Part shown: positions 19,786 to 29,812 of the stretch, one piece after another
Position numbering within the stretch: position 1 is the stretch's first letter
How the letters are laid out: each line of letters begins with the position of its first letter
Assembly (NCBI GenBank): GCA_943736015.1
Contig: OX031062.1
Location: forward strand, 52,874,962-52,938,961
Direction: 5' to 3'
DNA: 64,000 bases
From: Tridacna crocea
Taxonomy: Eukaryota > Mollusca > Bivalvia > Cardiida > Cardiidae
Program-made: the position numbers and the translations under genes
Notes under the pieces: model-generated
The model's input: only the letters and a program-made list of their open reading frames with translations
Told to the model about the DNA's origin: nothing
Database searches by the model: none

Positions 19786-20135
19786 ATTTAGAAATTAGAA
19801 GTCCTCAGATTTAACATTTCCTTAGATTAAACTTACCTTGTGATAAGATTTGTTAGCATAAAAGCTTTGTTCACTATTTGTATAGTTTATATTCAAAACC
19901 ATGTTTTGTATTGCTTGATTTGGTTGCTTGTTTGTTTAGCTAAGGGTAAAGGATTTGTATGTCAGCAACTGATATAATAATCCTTTACAGCCTTAAACTA
20001 CACTGCATAAAAATGACTGAAATTAGTCGTTTATTTTTCTTTTGTGATATTTTACTTTTGCTGCATTGTTTTATTTAGTGTTGTTTTTACATACCTTTTC
20101 AGGGCAGAGATGTTTAGACTCTGAAGAAAGGTGAT

Positions 20136-20361
20136 TAAAGGATAGAAAGAAACTTTAATGTAGTTGTCACTTTCCTGGAGTTCCCCAAAAAATTAAGAAC
20201 CCACCATTTTTAACTTATAAGGGAGGGAAACGACCCATGTAGCTTAAAGGATAAAAAGAAACTAATGTAGTTGTCACTTTCCTGGAGTTCCCCAAAAATT
20301 AAGAACCCACCATTTTTAACTTTAAAGGGAAGGAAACAACCCTGCAACACATGTAGCTTAA
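20136..20361 (+). repeat. 109-bp tandem duplication
   Basis: TAAAGGATAGAAAGAAACTT at 20136 and TAAAGGATAAAAAGAAACTA at 20245 start near-identical units containing GTTGTCACTTTCCTGGAGTT. Confidence 0.85.
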
Positions 20362-20532
20362 CCTAACAGACCTCTAGCAATTTTCTAAATATTGTAGCCT
20401 TGGGGTCAAAACTGGTCCCCATCCCAAGGATCACAAGGTTAACATAGGCTTATATATTGCCTTAATTTTACATGGTGATCAAGGGAAATAACTCTTATAA
20501 GTGATATATAGTTATTTATCTCCCTTGAATAT

Positions 20533-20672
20533 CAAACTGCATTTTCTCCTTTTCCCATACAGTTTTCTACCCTTCACAAAACAAATTTCAAATTTTCAGT
20601 CACTTGTATTTTGTTGTCTGCAAATGCTTTTGATTTGGACAAGCCTAAAATACTGTTCTTTGGTAATGAGTT
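20533..20672 (+). mobile_element. Family A MITE, right half only
   Basis: It begins at the palindrome centre (CTGCATTTTCTCCTTTTCCC) and ends GGTAATGAGTT. Confidence 0.75.
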
Positions 20673-20679
20673 TGGTAAT

Positions 20680-21902
20680 CCCTGCATGTGTTAACTTTTA
20701 TTTCAAATATCTTCTCTGAAACTACCCATCCAATTTTGATGAAACTTAACAGAAATGATCCTACCATGGTCCTCTTCAGAATTCCTTGAAAGAATTTCCT
20801 TCCTTCAAAAACTCTTGTTGCCAAAACAAAACTAAAAAATATTGAAAATTTTTAAAAAACTTCTTCTTTGAAACTATAAGGCCCAGGGCTACCAAATTTG
20901 GCATGCAGCTTTATCTAGTGGACCTCTACCAAGTTCCTTCAAATAATAGCCTTGGGGTCGAAAATGGCTCTGCCCCGAGGCTCACAAGTTTTATATGGGC
21001 TTATATAGGTAAAACTTTAAAATCCTTCTGGTACCTAGCCATAGGGCCTAGGGCTACCAAATTTGGCATGTATCTTTATCAAATGGTTCTCTACCAAGAT
21101 TGCCCAAATTATAGCTCTTGGGTTAAATTTGGCTAGGCCCCAGGGGTCACATGTTTTATATTGGCTTGTTTTATATTGGCTTGTATAGGGAAAACTTTAA
21201 AAATCTTCTTGCACCAAGCCAAAAGGCCTAGGGCTTCTCAATTTGGCTTCTAGTTTTATCAAGAGGTTGTCAACCAATGGTGTCCACATTATAGCCTTGG
21301 GATTAAATTTGGCTCCTTCCTGGGGGTCACAAGTTTTACATGGGCTCATATTGGAAAATTTTCAGAAATCTACTTGTACCTAGCCATGAGGCCTAGGACT
21401 ACCAAATTTTGCATGTAGCCTTATCTAGTGGGCCTCTACCAGGAGGGCTCAAATTATAGCCTTGGAGTCAAGTTTGTCCCCACACCAGGGGTCACAAGTT
21501 TTACATGGGCTTTTGTGGTGAAAACCTTTTTAAGTCATCTTGTTGCTAACCATAATAAAGACTAGGGCTACTAAACTAAGCCCAGTCTCATGGGTCTCAT
21601 GTTTTACAGGGCCTTTAATTGAGAAAACTTAGAAAATCTTCTTTTTATAACCACACATTCTAGACCTGTATTATTTGGGGTTTCATTTATCTTGTGGACC
21701 TCCATCAGGATTCAAGCAATTATAGCTTTGCGGTCAAAATTGGCTTTGCCTTGGGCTCATAACTTTCTTGTAGAATTTTGTAGAAAAAATTTTGTATGTC
21801 CTCAAGTTTTAAACCAACTGGCCAAATACTGTAATGTTACACTGGTAGTGTTTTTCCCTATTAGCCAGTGGAGCAATACAGGGCCCTCATTGCCCTCTTG
21901 TT
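20680..21902 (+). mobile_element. Helentron/pearl-like element with about 6 tandem units and 3' end
   Basis: Units of roughly 150-160 bp share CTACCAAATTTGGCATGTA, CTCTACCAAG, ATTATAGCCTTGGGGT and CACAAGTTTTACATGGGCTT. The 3' end has TTAGCCAGTGGAGCAATACA and GGGCCCTCATTGCCCTCTTG. A further unit fragment lies at 20370-20460. Confidence 0.8.
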
Positions 21903-22179
21903 TGAATTTTCTGTTTGATCAAGTTTGATAACATTAGACATAAATGCTGTAAGGACTGTAAGAGCCAATTCTGGTGGTTTTTATGGAATGTGCAGGTCAA
22001 GGCCAAACTGCACAAAAATGTTTACTCTGATCTTGGGTCTACATTGACCAATATGTTCAGACTCTGTGGCCATAAATAGTTGAAAATTGCCAAAAAAGAA
22101 AGATTTTTTTTCCTGATGTAAAGAATTATATAATCTAGCTAATAGTAGAGCTAACTCCATGTCCAAAGGTGATGCTTTG

Positions 22180-22343
22180 AACATTCCAAAATTTAACGCA
22201 AGTGCAGACAACAAATCAAATGTGGCTTAAAATTCGGGATTAGCCATAAAGGGTATGAATTTTCCCCTGATCTCTCAGTGTTTTCAAAAGCAGGCTTAAT
22301 CCCTGGAGTCATAAAAAACCAGAATTGTGTAGTTAAGGGTTAA
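22180..22343 (-). mobile_element. Family A MITE, decayed, half palindrome
   Basis: GCAAGTGCAGACAACAAATC and GTGTTTTCAAAAGCAGGC, then TGTGTAGTTAAGGGTTAA, are recognisable. Confidence 0.55.
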
Positions 22344-22774
22344 ATGGTATGCAAATGTTATAATTTTTGTTTATTTTCTTTTCTGTATAAAATGTAACCC
22401 CTGGGTAACCTTTGGCCTTTAAAATTTAGAGACATACAGAAAATTAAAGTAAACGGAGTGAAAATCATGTTTCTCCAATTCAGAAAGTAAAAAAGTAAGC
22501 TAAGATGCGCAGAAAATAATCGCAATCAAGTTTGATATTTAGTGTTTAAAATTAAAAAGTCAGATGCTACAAAGAGTAAAAAAAAAAAAGTGTCAATAAA
22601 AGAAAGGATTTAGTAGCTGATAGCATTGTCCCTGTGGAGAGTTGGCCTTTGTGTACAAGTTCAGTTGGTGAGATATGGGGATTTCTAAATTACAATTACT
22701 TCAAAGTATCTCTTTTGAGGTGGTGAATTATCCCTCTTACTTGTTTGCCTTCACAAATTTAAATCATTACTTCA

Positions 22775-23002
22775 TTAACTCATTACCAAACTACAAAATT
22801 TTAGGTTTGTCCAAATCGAAAGCATTTGCAGACTACAAAATAAAAGTGATGAAAATTTGAAATATGTTTTGTAAAAGGTAGAAAACATTGTGGGAAAAGG
22901 AGAAAATGCTGGTAACCAGCATTTTCTCCTTTTCCCACAATGTTTTCCAAAGGCTTCTTTCTCAGGGTTGTCAAAAGTAGTCATTATGTGGTAATGGGTT
23001 AA
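22775..23002 (-). mobile_element. Family A MITE, full length
   Basis: TTAACTCATTACCAAACTAC to TATGTGGTAATGGGTTAA; perfect palindrome. Confidence 0.92.
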
Positions 23003-23060
23003 TCTTAGTTTTTAACTTCATGTACACAGCTTTTGGAAACACAGGTGAAAAAAGAAACCA

Positions 23061-23279
23061 TGTACCCTTTACCAAACAATCCAGTGTTTTCATTACTAAA
23101 GAAAACAGTTGTTGTACATATTTTGGAGAAGGTGAAAATGCTGATAACAGGATCTTTTCCCCACTATGTTTTCTAACCTTTCAAAGACAAAGCCTGGCAT
23201 TCAAGTGACACTGAATTTGCTGTCTGCTAATATTTTCAATTTGAATACTTCAAAATTCTCTTGACTGGTGAAAAGTCAA
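23061..23279 (+). mobile_element. Family A MITE, diverged
   Basis: CCCTTTACCAAACAATCC, GAAAATGCTGATAACAGGAT and GACTGGTGAAAAG mark ends and core. Confidence 0.6.
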
Positions 23280-23305
23280 CAAAAAATTCCTGATCCCTTC
23301 ATGAT

Positions 23306-24474
23306 TTAAGCTCCACTGACCAAAGGACAGTTAGGTATCTGTCATTGTGTGTGTCCTTGTGCATTTCATTTCAAACATCTCAGAAACTTCATGTCTACTT
23401 TTAACCAGAATACTGTCAAATAATTTGATTCCAGTTAAATACTGGTTGCAATAGCTAGTAAAAATTAGTAAATACTGATAATGTTTATAGAAAAAAATGT
23501 CCACTTAAAAATCTTATGTTGGAATTCTCCACAAATTAAAAGGCTACATAGCCTCCTAGGCTATTTTTAGATTTCGCGCCAAAACTCAATAAAGCTTTGT
23601 GGGAATGTCAAGTGACTGACATGTGACTAATAACGCTTAAATTCCATTACATAACAAACATGTATTAGTTATCTTCCATAATGTCTTCTTCGGACGCTAT
23701 GTTTGGAGCTTCATCTGTGTTTTCCTGTATTTAAATGAGAGAATTGATAATCTAAAAATAGAACGTGTGTTGGTGTCAACCTGGGCAGTAGTAAATCTCT
23801 AATTTCTCGTGTTGTCGGATGGTTTTCCACTACTGGGGTTTTATGAACACAAATTAAAAGGCTTTGGGAGTGTAAGGATGATTTTTTTTGCATTTTTGTA
23901 AAATTTTCGTCCCAAAATCTGAAGGGCCACCTTTAAATACATGTAGATATAGTTTGATACTACATGCATTCACCTCCTTTGATGAAGAAACTGCTCTGTA
24001 CACATACCATGATGAGTTGGTGCATTAATCAAGGTTTTTTTTATTTAACATGTGTTTTCAGTGATCATGAATATTTTGTTAGTGCTCATGCTCATAATGA
24101 TTTGCATATTTAACATGAAGTGAGGTTTGTATCACTCTTTTTGTTCTAAACTTTACCATTAACATAATAGAAAAAAAATTTTTCTGCCTGTAAAGTTTTC
24201 AAAATCTTCTTGTCATAGTACTCTTTATTTATGGTAATTGATATTTGGTATAAATTATACTTCATTAGACCTGCTTGCATTTACAGACATTATGCTGGCC
24301 TGTGAAAAACATATGAATTTTTGGGGAGTTGGACATATTTCTGCTAAGAAATTTCATTACTATACAAACTTCTTATGGTTTGATGTCTCTTTCAGTACCA
24401 AGTAAGGCACATTCAAAAGCCATTTGGGTGATACAGGGCCATAAACAGGGCTATCATGGCTCTCTTGCTCTCAT
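23306..24474 (+). mobile_element. Helentron/pearl-like element split by a second repeat
   Basis: The 5' end reads TTTAAGCTCCACTGACCAAA and the 3' end GGTGATACAGGGCC then GGCTCTCTTGC. The repeat at 23540-23940 is nested inside. Confidence 0.55.
23540..23940 (+). repeat. Dispersed repeat D (~400 bp)
   Basis: It ends TCTGAAGGGCCACCTTT. An inverted copy lies at 33676-34080; shared segments include GGCTATTTTTAGATTT and TTGTCGGATGGTTTTC. Confidence 0.75.
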
Positions 24475-25168
24475 TAGTGAGATTTGTAAAATTCAAAGTA
24501 CAAAGTAATTGTGAAAAAAAAAATGTCTGTGGCAATATGTCAAATGATTAGTTTATTATGAAAATTGAAGCACAAACATGTAGAATATGGAAAATGAATG
24601 TTGAAGTTCAATACATATTTATCAGGTCCTGAGGTTTCCACTTTTGCCACAATGATTTAAAAGTTGGAATGTAGCAGGTATGTAATTTTGTACATCAATT
24701 GAACATGAGGTCAAAGGTTACATTAACTTGCAAGTTAAGATTGACTAATTGATGTCATGCCCTTGATACCAATATTTGGTCTCAGATAAGATTTGCAAAC
24801 AGTATCTATCTCAAACTTTTGGAACATATTTATGTAGCTAGCAGTATAAATAACAAATTATTTACATCTAAGCCCATGCAGAGATGAAAATGTATGATAT
24901 TCTTTTAGCACTCACAGATTATCACCACACTCAGATAGTGAGTAGAAAGAAGAAAACTACCAAAGATGAGCCCAAATGACATTCAAAGCTTAGCAATTAG
25001 ATGGACACCAGCTGGAAACAGGAAAAAGAAATGTTTGGGAGACTTAACAGGTATACTATAGAAAGACTGTAATATGACATGGGGAAACATGCAACAGTTT
25101 TCCAAACCAGACAAAAATGGGATCACATGGTCAAAGCCCTCTATGCATTCCAGAGAAAAAACATCTAG
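24475..25168. other. Unassigned stretch
   Basis: No gene or recognised repeat; AT-rich with no coherent open frame. Confidence 0.35.
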
Positions 25169-25350
25169 CCCATAAACAAGCTTCAAAATTTTAGACTTGT
25201 TAAAACTTAGAGGATTTAAAGACAAGAAATTCAATGTGGCTAGAATGGCAAAATTTGTCTTTGAAAGGGAAGAAAGCATTGTAGGAAAAGCAGAGAATGC
25301 AGGCTACCACCCTATGGTTGTGAAAATTCTCAATTGTGTTGTAAAGAGAT
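25169..25350 (-). mobile_element. Family A MITE, decayed
   Basis: CAAAATTTTAGACTTGTTAA, GAAAGGGAAGAAAGCATTG and AGAATGCAGGCTACCA remain. Confidence 0.5.
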
Positions 25351-25984
25351 ACATTCAGAAAGCAAGGTTTTTTAGTTCGGCTGCTTTTGAAGAAAAAAAA
25401 GTGTTGTCGTTTAAGTCATCATTCAATAACTTCGACATTTTGTAATATTGCTGTTGTTACTGAAAAGCACTTACTTCAAATGCAGACATTTTGTAAACTA
25501 TCAAAAGGGAAACTCATACAATAGGGACAAATAACCACCAAATATTTTGACATAGTTATGCCCCTTTTCTTACTTTTACTAAAAATCAGGCACGTGTAGC
25601 TGAGCATTGGCACCCTCATGCTGCGTTCTTCTTGTTCGAAGGTTGTTCATTTAATCGTGACACTATTGGATCTTAATACCACAATACCATATTTATCACA
25701 CAGAAAAATAATGGTATTGTCACAAGTAAGTCGTTTTGAATGCTGCCATGAAATTTGGTTTGGATAGGCTCATTCTTTCAAAAGTTATTGATAGTTAAAC
25801 TAACTGCAGTCATATACACTGACTACATTACTGAATGCTCAATGACCCAAAAGCGTGGCTTGAAATTAGGGCCTACATTAAAAGTCGTGTTAGTCTGCTT
25901 ATTTCAGCTTTCCAAATATTTAGTGAATTATGTGAGATACATGAAAATTCTTCGGTATCAAAACAGTTTTCAGATGGTGTAAAA

Positions 25985-26125
25985 ATGTTTAAAGGTGGGT
26001 ATTTAGAATTTTCACATCTCACAAAATTAAAAAATATATATATCCCTGAAATTTATTTAAAAAAAAAAACAATACAAATCATCAATAATTAAGAATCATA
26101 GAATTACCCAAAAAAAATTTGAAGG
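25985..26125 (+). repeat. Dispersed repeat E, with D-type end
   Basis: AAGGTGGGTATTTAGA, CAATACAAATCATCA and GAAGGGCCACCTTTAA recur; 34316-34455 is the inverted copy. The stretch before it (25351-25984) is unassigned: one 85-codon frame with no recognisable domain. Confidence 0.6.
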
Positions 26126-26472
26126 GCCACCTTTAAGATGTTAGAACTTACATAAAAGATGCCCCCCTTCCTTTTTCGCATCCTGGTCAATCCAAACCAC
26201 AGCTCCCAAAGAAACTGTAGCAATGACAATGCAGCTGCTCACAAGTCTTCAATTGTTCAGAATCTCCCAGGAAGGCAAAAAGTAGTACAGCTTTCCCTTT
26301 TCTAGGGTATTCTCCCAACCTGAACCCATGTGACTTTTTTTTCTTTTCTTGAAGAAAACTCTGGACGTCAATATGGCCCTAAAAGTGCCTTTGGCAGTGC
26401 CATTTTTCAGTGTCTGTTTTGTATTACCATAAACAGCCTATTTTGCAGCCTTCACAGACTGGATTTCCAGCC

Positions 26473-26698
26473 TTAACTTATTACTCAAATGACAATATTT
26501 TAGGCTTGTCCAAGTCGAAAGCATTTGCATACGACAGAATAAAAGTGACTGAACATTTGAAATTGTTTTGAAAAGGGTAGAAAACATGGGAAAAGGAGAA
26601 AATGCTGGTTACCAGCATTTTCTCCTTTTCCCACAATGTTTTTTAAAGGCTTCTTTCTCAGGGTCGTCAAAAGTAGCGATTGTGTGGTAATTGGTTAA
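26473..26698 (-). mobile_element. Family A MITE, full length
   Basis: TTAACTTATTACTCAAATG to GTGGTAATTGGTTAA; the left palindrome arm lacks 5 bases (AAACATGGGAAAAGG). Confidence 0.88.
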
Positions 26699-27045
26699 AC
26701 AATGTAATTCTGTCAAGGGAGAATATTTTGATACAATGTAGGATTAAATGAACGACCATCATAACTCCTAGTAGTACTTAGCTCTTTGCAAACATTATGG
26801 AAAAGGATCAACTGCTTGTTGCACACACACATATTCATTTTCTGTGGTCATTTATTTTTCCATTTTGACAATTCTACTAATTTGGAGTTATGTCTTTAAA
26901 TACCCTGTTTAGTTACAAATAAAAGGTAGCTTTAGCTTATCAGTGCTTTTCAGTTGTAGGTAAGGCATTTGAAATCAGACATACCTCCATGACATTTCAA
27001 TTGATAAGACTTTATCCTTTGATCTCTTTCATTACTGATACCATG

Positions 27046-27286
27046 TTGACTCTTTACCAAACAACAAAATTTTAGACCTGTCCAAATTGAAAGCATTTGA
27101 AGATGACAAAATTAAAAATGACAAAATGTGATTAAAGAATTTAAAAGTTTTTTCAGGAAGGGAAGAAAACATTGTGGGAAAAGGAGAAAATGCTTGTTAC
27201 CAGCATTTTCTCCTTTTCCTACAATGTTTTCAAAATGCTTCGTTCACAGGGGTGTTGAAAGTGGGGATTGTGTGGTAAATGGTTAG
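27046..27286 (-). mobile_element. Family A MITE, full length
   Basis: TTGACTCTTTACCAAACAAC to GTGGTAAATGGTTAG; palindrome nearly intact. Confidence 0.88.
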
Positions 27287-27420
27287 AGAGAAGAAAATGC
27301 TGGTGACCAATGTTTTCTTCTTTTCCCACAGTGTTTTTTACTCTTTCAGAGACAAATCCCATCATATGAGCATTGTTTTATTTGTTATCTGTGAAGGCCA
27401 GTCTGAAATTTCTTAAGTTC
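27287..27420 (+). mobile_element. Family A MITE, left arm missing
   Basis: It begins in the palindrome (GAAGAAAATGCTGGTGACCA) and ends in the right arm. The next bases (27452-27640) are shared with 31700-31890, a small duplicated block. Confidence 0.6.
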
Positions 27421-27576
27421 GTAATATTTCTGATGAAGTAAAAAAATTGGGGGGAACATAGAAAATACTGGTAAGCAGTTTTTCCCTTGATGCATTCTCC
27501 GCTCTCAATCACAAATTTCACTGTTTTAGTCTACTTTTTATTTGCTGCCTACAAATTCCTTGAATTTAGATCAGTC

Positions 27577-27716
27577 TTAACCCTTTACCACACAATCCCG
27601 ACTTTTAACATCCTGGAGAAAGAAGCTTTATGAAAACATTGTGGGAAAAGGAGACCGTCATTTTAAAAGGCTTATTCCTCAGAGTCTGTAAAAGTCGGGA
27701 TTGTTTTGTACTAGCC
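27577..27716. mobile_element. Symmetric left-left derivative of family A
   Basis: The left arm CACACAATCCCGACTTTTAA is followed by half a palindrome and then an inverted left arm (GTAAAAGTCGGGATTGTTTT). No right arm is present. Confidence 0.75.
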
Positions 27717-27944
27717 TACCTCTTTACCAAACAACAAAATTTTAGACTTGTTCAAATTCAACGCTTACAGTTTACAGATAACAAAATAAATGTGACTTAA
27801 AATGTGAAATTGTTTATTGAAGGATAGAAAACATTATGGGAAAAGGAGAAAATGCTGGTTAACAGCATTTTCTCCTTTTCCCACAATGTTTTCAAAAGGC
27901 TTTTTATTTTGGGTCGTTAAAAGTTTGGTATGGTAAAGGGTTAA
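27716..27944 (-). mobile_element. Family A MITE, full length
   Basis: CTACCTCTTTACCAAACAAC to ATGGTAAAGGGTTAA; core GCTGGTTAACAGC. Confidence 0.88.
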
Positions 27945-28293
27945 GCCATGCTGGATAAGAAAGAATAGACTTTACAGTGGATAAACTGTAAGTTACATAC
28001 TACAAGGCTTTAATGGCTGTTGGAACTAAAAATATGTGCAAGCTTGTTTATGAAAAATTATATATGAGGTTACATGGAATATGAATTCAGGATTTTTCAG
28101 GAAATAGTGCATTTAATATTTATGAAATATTATATATGTATGATTTCATTGGTGAATTTTTCATGAAACAATACTAAGTTTGCTTTAGATTTGTTCCATA
28201 TTTATAATGGAATAGAATAATACATATAGATTTGTCAGAGAATACTATATGATGGTTTTTTTATGAAATAGAAATGTGTGTGTGTTTTTTTTA

Positions 28294-28360
28294 AAACCGT
28301 TTATCAAACAATTCAGAATTTTAAAGACCCCACTGGAGATAGTTGTGGGATAGTTCCTTT
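28294..28360 (+). mobile_element. Family A MITE, left-end fragment
   Basis: AACCGTTTATCAAACAATTC and GTTGTGGGATAG are recognisable. Confidence 0.45.
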
Positions 28361-28420
28361 GATTAAGACTTGATCATGTTAGAATCCAAATAATCTTCTT
28401 TTTACTGTGTTTTATCGTTC

Positions 28421-28680
28421 AGTAAACCATGTTGTGAGTTATGAGGCACAATTAATAAACCACAGGGATTATCACCCTTGTGGATTATTTATTATGCCTC
28501 ACAGCTGACAACCTTGGTTTACTGAACCATAAACCCCAATAGAAAGAAGATTATTTCTTAAATAAGCCAAGTTGTGAGTTATGAGGTACAATAAATAAAC
28601 CATTCCGGCTATCGTCCAAGTGAATTATTTATTGTGCTTCGTAACTCACAATGTAGAAATATGCTTATTTCTTAACTTAA
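28421..28680. repeat. Tandem pair of foldback repeats
   Basis: GTTGTGAGTTATGAGGCACA with its inverse TTATTGTGCTTCGTAACTCA occurs twice in a row, both around CCAC..GTGG centres. The half copy at 331-425 is the same family. Confidence 0.75.
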
Positions 28681-28891
28681 CCATACAATCTCAGTGTTCT
28701 AACGACAAAAAAAAAAAGCCTTTGAAAATCTTTTAGGAAAAGGAGAAAATACCAGTAACTGGTATTTTCACCTTTTCCCGGTGTTTTTCTATCCTTTCAG
28801 AGACAAAATCAACTGTTTGAGCCATATTAAATTTTGTCATCTGAAATTGCTTTGAATTTAGACAGGTCTAACCATGTGTTGCTTTGGTTAA
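28677..28891 (+). mobile_element. Family A MITE with compensated palindrome centre
   Basis: The centre reads ATACCAGTAACTGGTAT instead of the usual ATGCTGGTAACCAGCAT, yet still pairs perfectly. It shares its right TTAA with the next element. Confidence 0.85.
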
Positions 28892-29116
28892 CTCTTTACC
28901 AAACAACAAAATTGTAGACTGGTCCAAATTGAAAGCACTTGCAGACAACAAAATAAACGTAACTCAAAAAGTGAAATTTGATTCCAGCAGGGTAGAAAAC
29001 ATTGTGGGAAAGGGAGAAAATGCTGGTTACCAGCATTTTCTCCTTTTCCAGCAATGTTTTCAAAAGGCTTCTATCTCACGAAAGTAAAAACTAGAGATTG
29101 TTTGATACAGGGTTAA
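28888..29116 (-). mobile_element. Family A MITE in the 5' flank of the CACHD1-like gene
   Basis: TTAACTCTTTACCAAACAAC to GATACAGGGTTAA. Its end lies 54 bp before the ATG at 29171, so it is in the promoter or 5' leader. Confidence 0.9.
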
Positions 29117-29170
29117 GAGTTAAACTTGATTTACCAAGAAAAAATATAGAACAAAAGACTCGCTAAAGCT

Positions 29171-29812
29171 ATGGCATATTTGTGGCTGTGGGCTCTGTGC
29201 TTGCTGAGTGGACAAGTGTTATGTAACAGTTTACTTGACTCACAAGTGGACAACTATGTGAACATTTTCCAGAAAACACTGGACAACCATCTAGAAGAAA
29301 AGCTAACCCTGACAAAAATTAGAAACATGATCAGGAGTCATGAAAGGGAGCTAGGTATAAGGAAGATCAATGGATCATTGGAGTTTCAGAGAATTTTCCT
29401 GTCGATTCAGCTCAGGTTTGCGGATTTACAGCAATCTGTTGGTCACCTCAAGTCAGCCATCGAGAACCATTTGAATGGACCATCAGTATCCCACCTCGGA
29501 CCAGCAGTTGGTAGTGTTTCAACACCCATGCAAGCAGGACCAGCTCCTCCCCCTATACCAGGAAGAACTAATCAAAACCAGGGCCCCTTAGGTCCAGCAG
29601 CTCCTGGCCCACCGCCTGTAGCAGGGAATAATAAACCCCCACAGATGCCAGGGTCAGGCCCTCCAATACCCCTTGGGCAATGCTGTGGTAATTCAGGACC
29701 ATTTGTCTACGATGGAAGATTCAGAGAGAAAGTGGCTCTAAAGGAGTGTTATGAAAAAGTCAATGATCAACTCAAGGCAGTGAGGAGTGCAGGGATTATT
29801 GAAATGATGAAA
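29171..29812 (+). CDS. CACHD1: CACHD1-like exon 1: signal peptide, helical region, Pro-rich insert
   Basis: The start ATG opens a hydrophobic leader (LWLWALCLLSGQVLC) typical of a signal peptide. A helical region follows, then about 65 residues of Pro/Gly/Ala and GQCCGNSG. The donor ATGAAA|GTAAAA leaves phase 0. A MITE ends only 54 bp upstream of the ATG, so the 5' leader or promoter overlaps it. Confidence 0.85.

Noticed and set aside
25835..26092. 85-codon plus-strand frame
   Set aside because: Its end lies in dispersed repeat E and no family is recognised; kept as unassigned.
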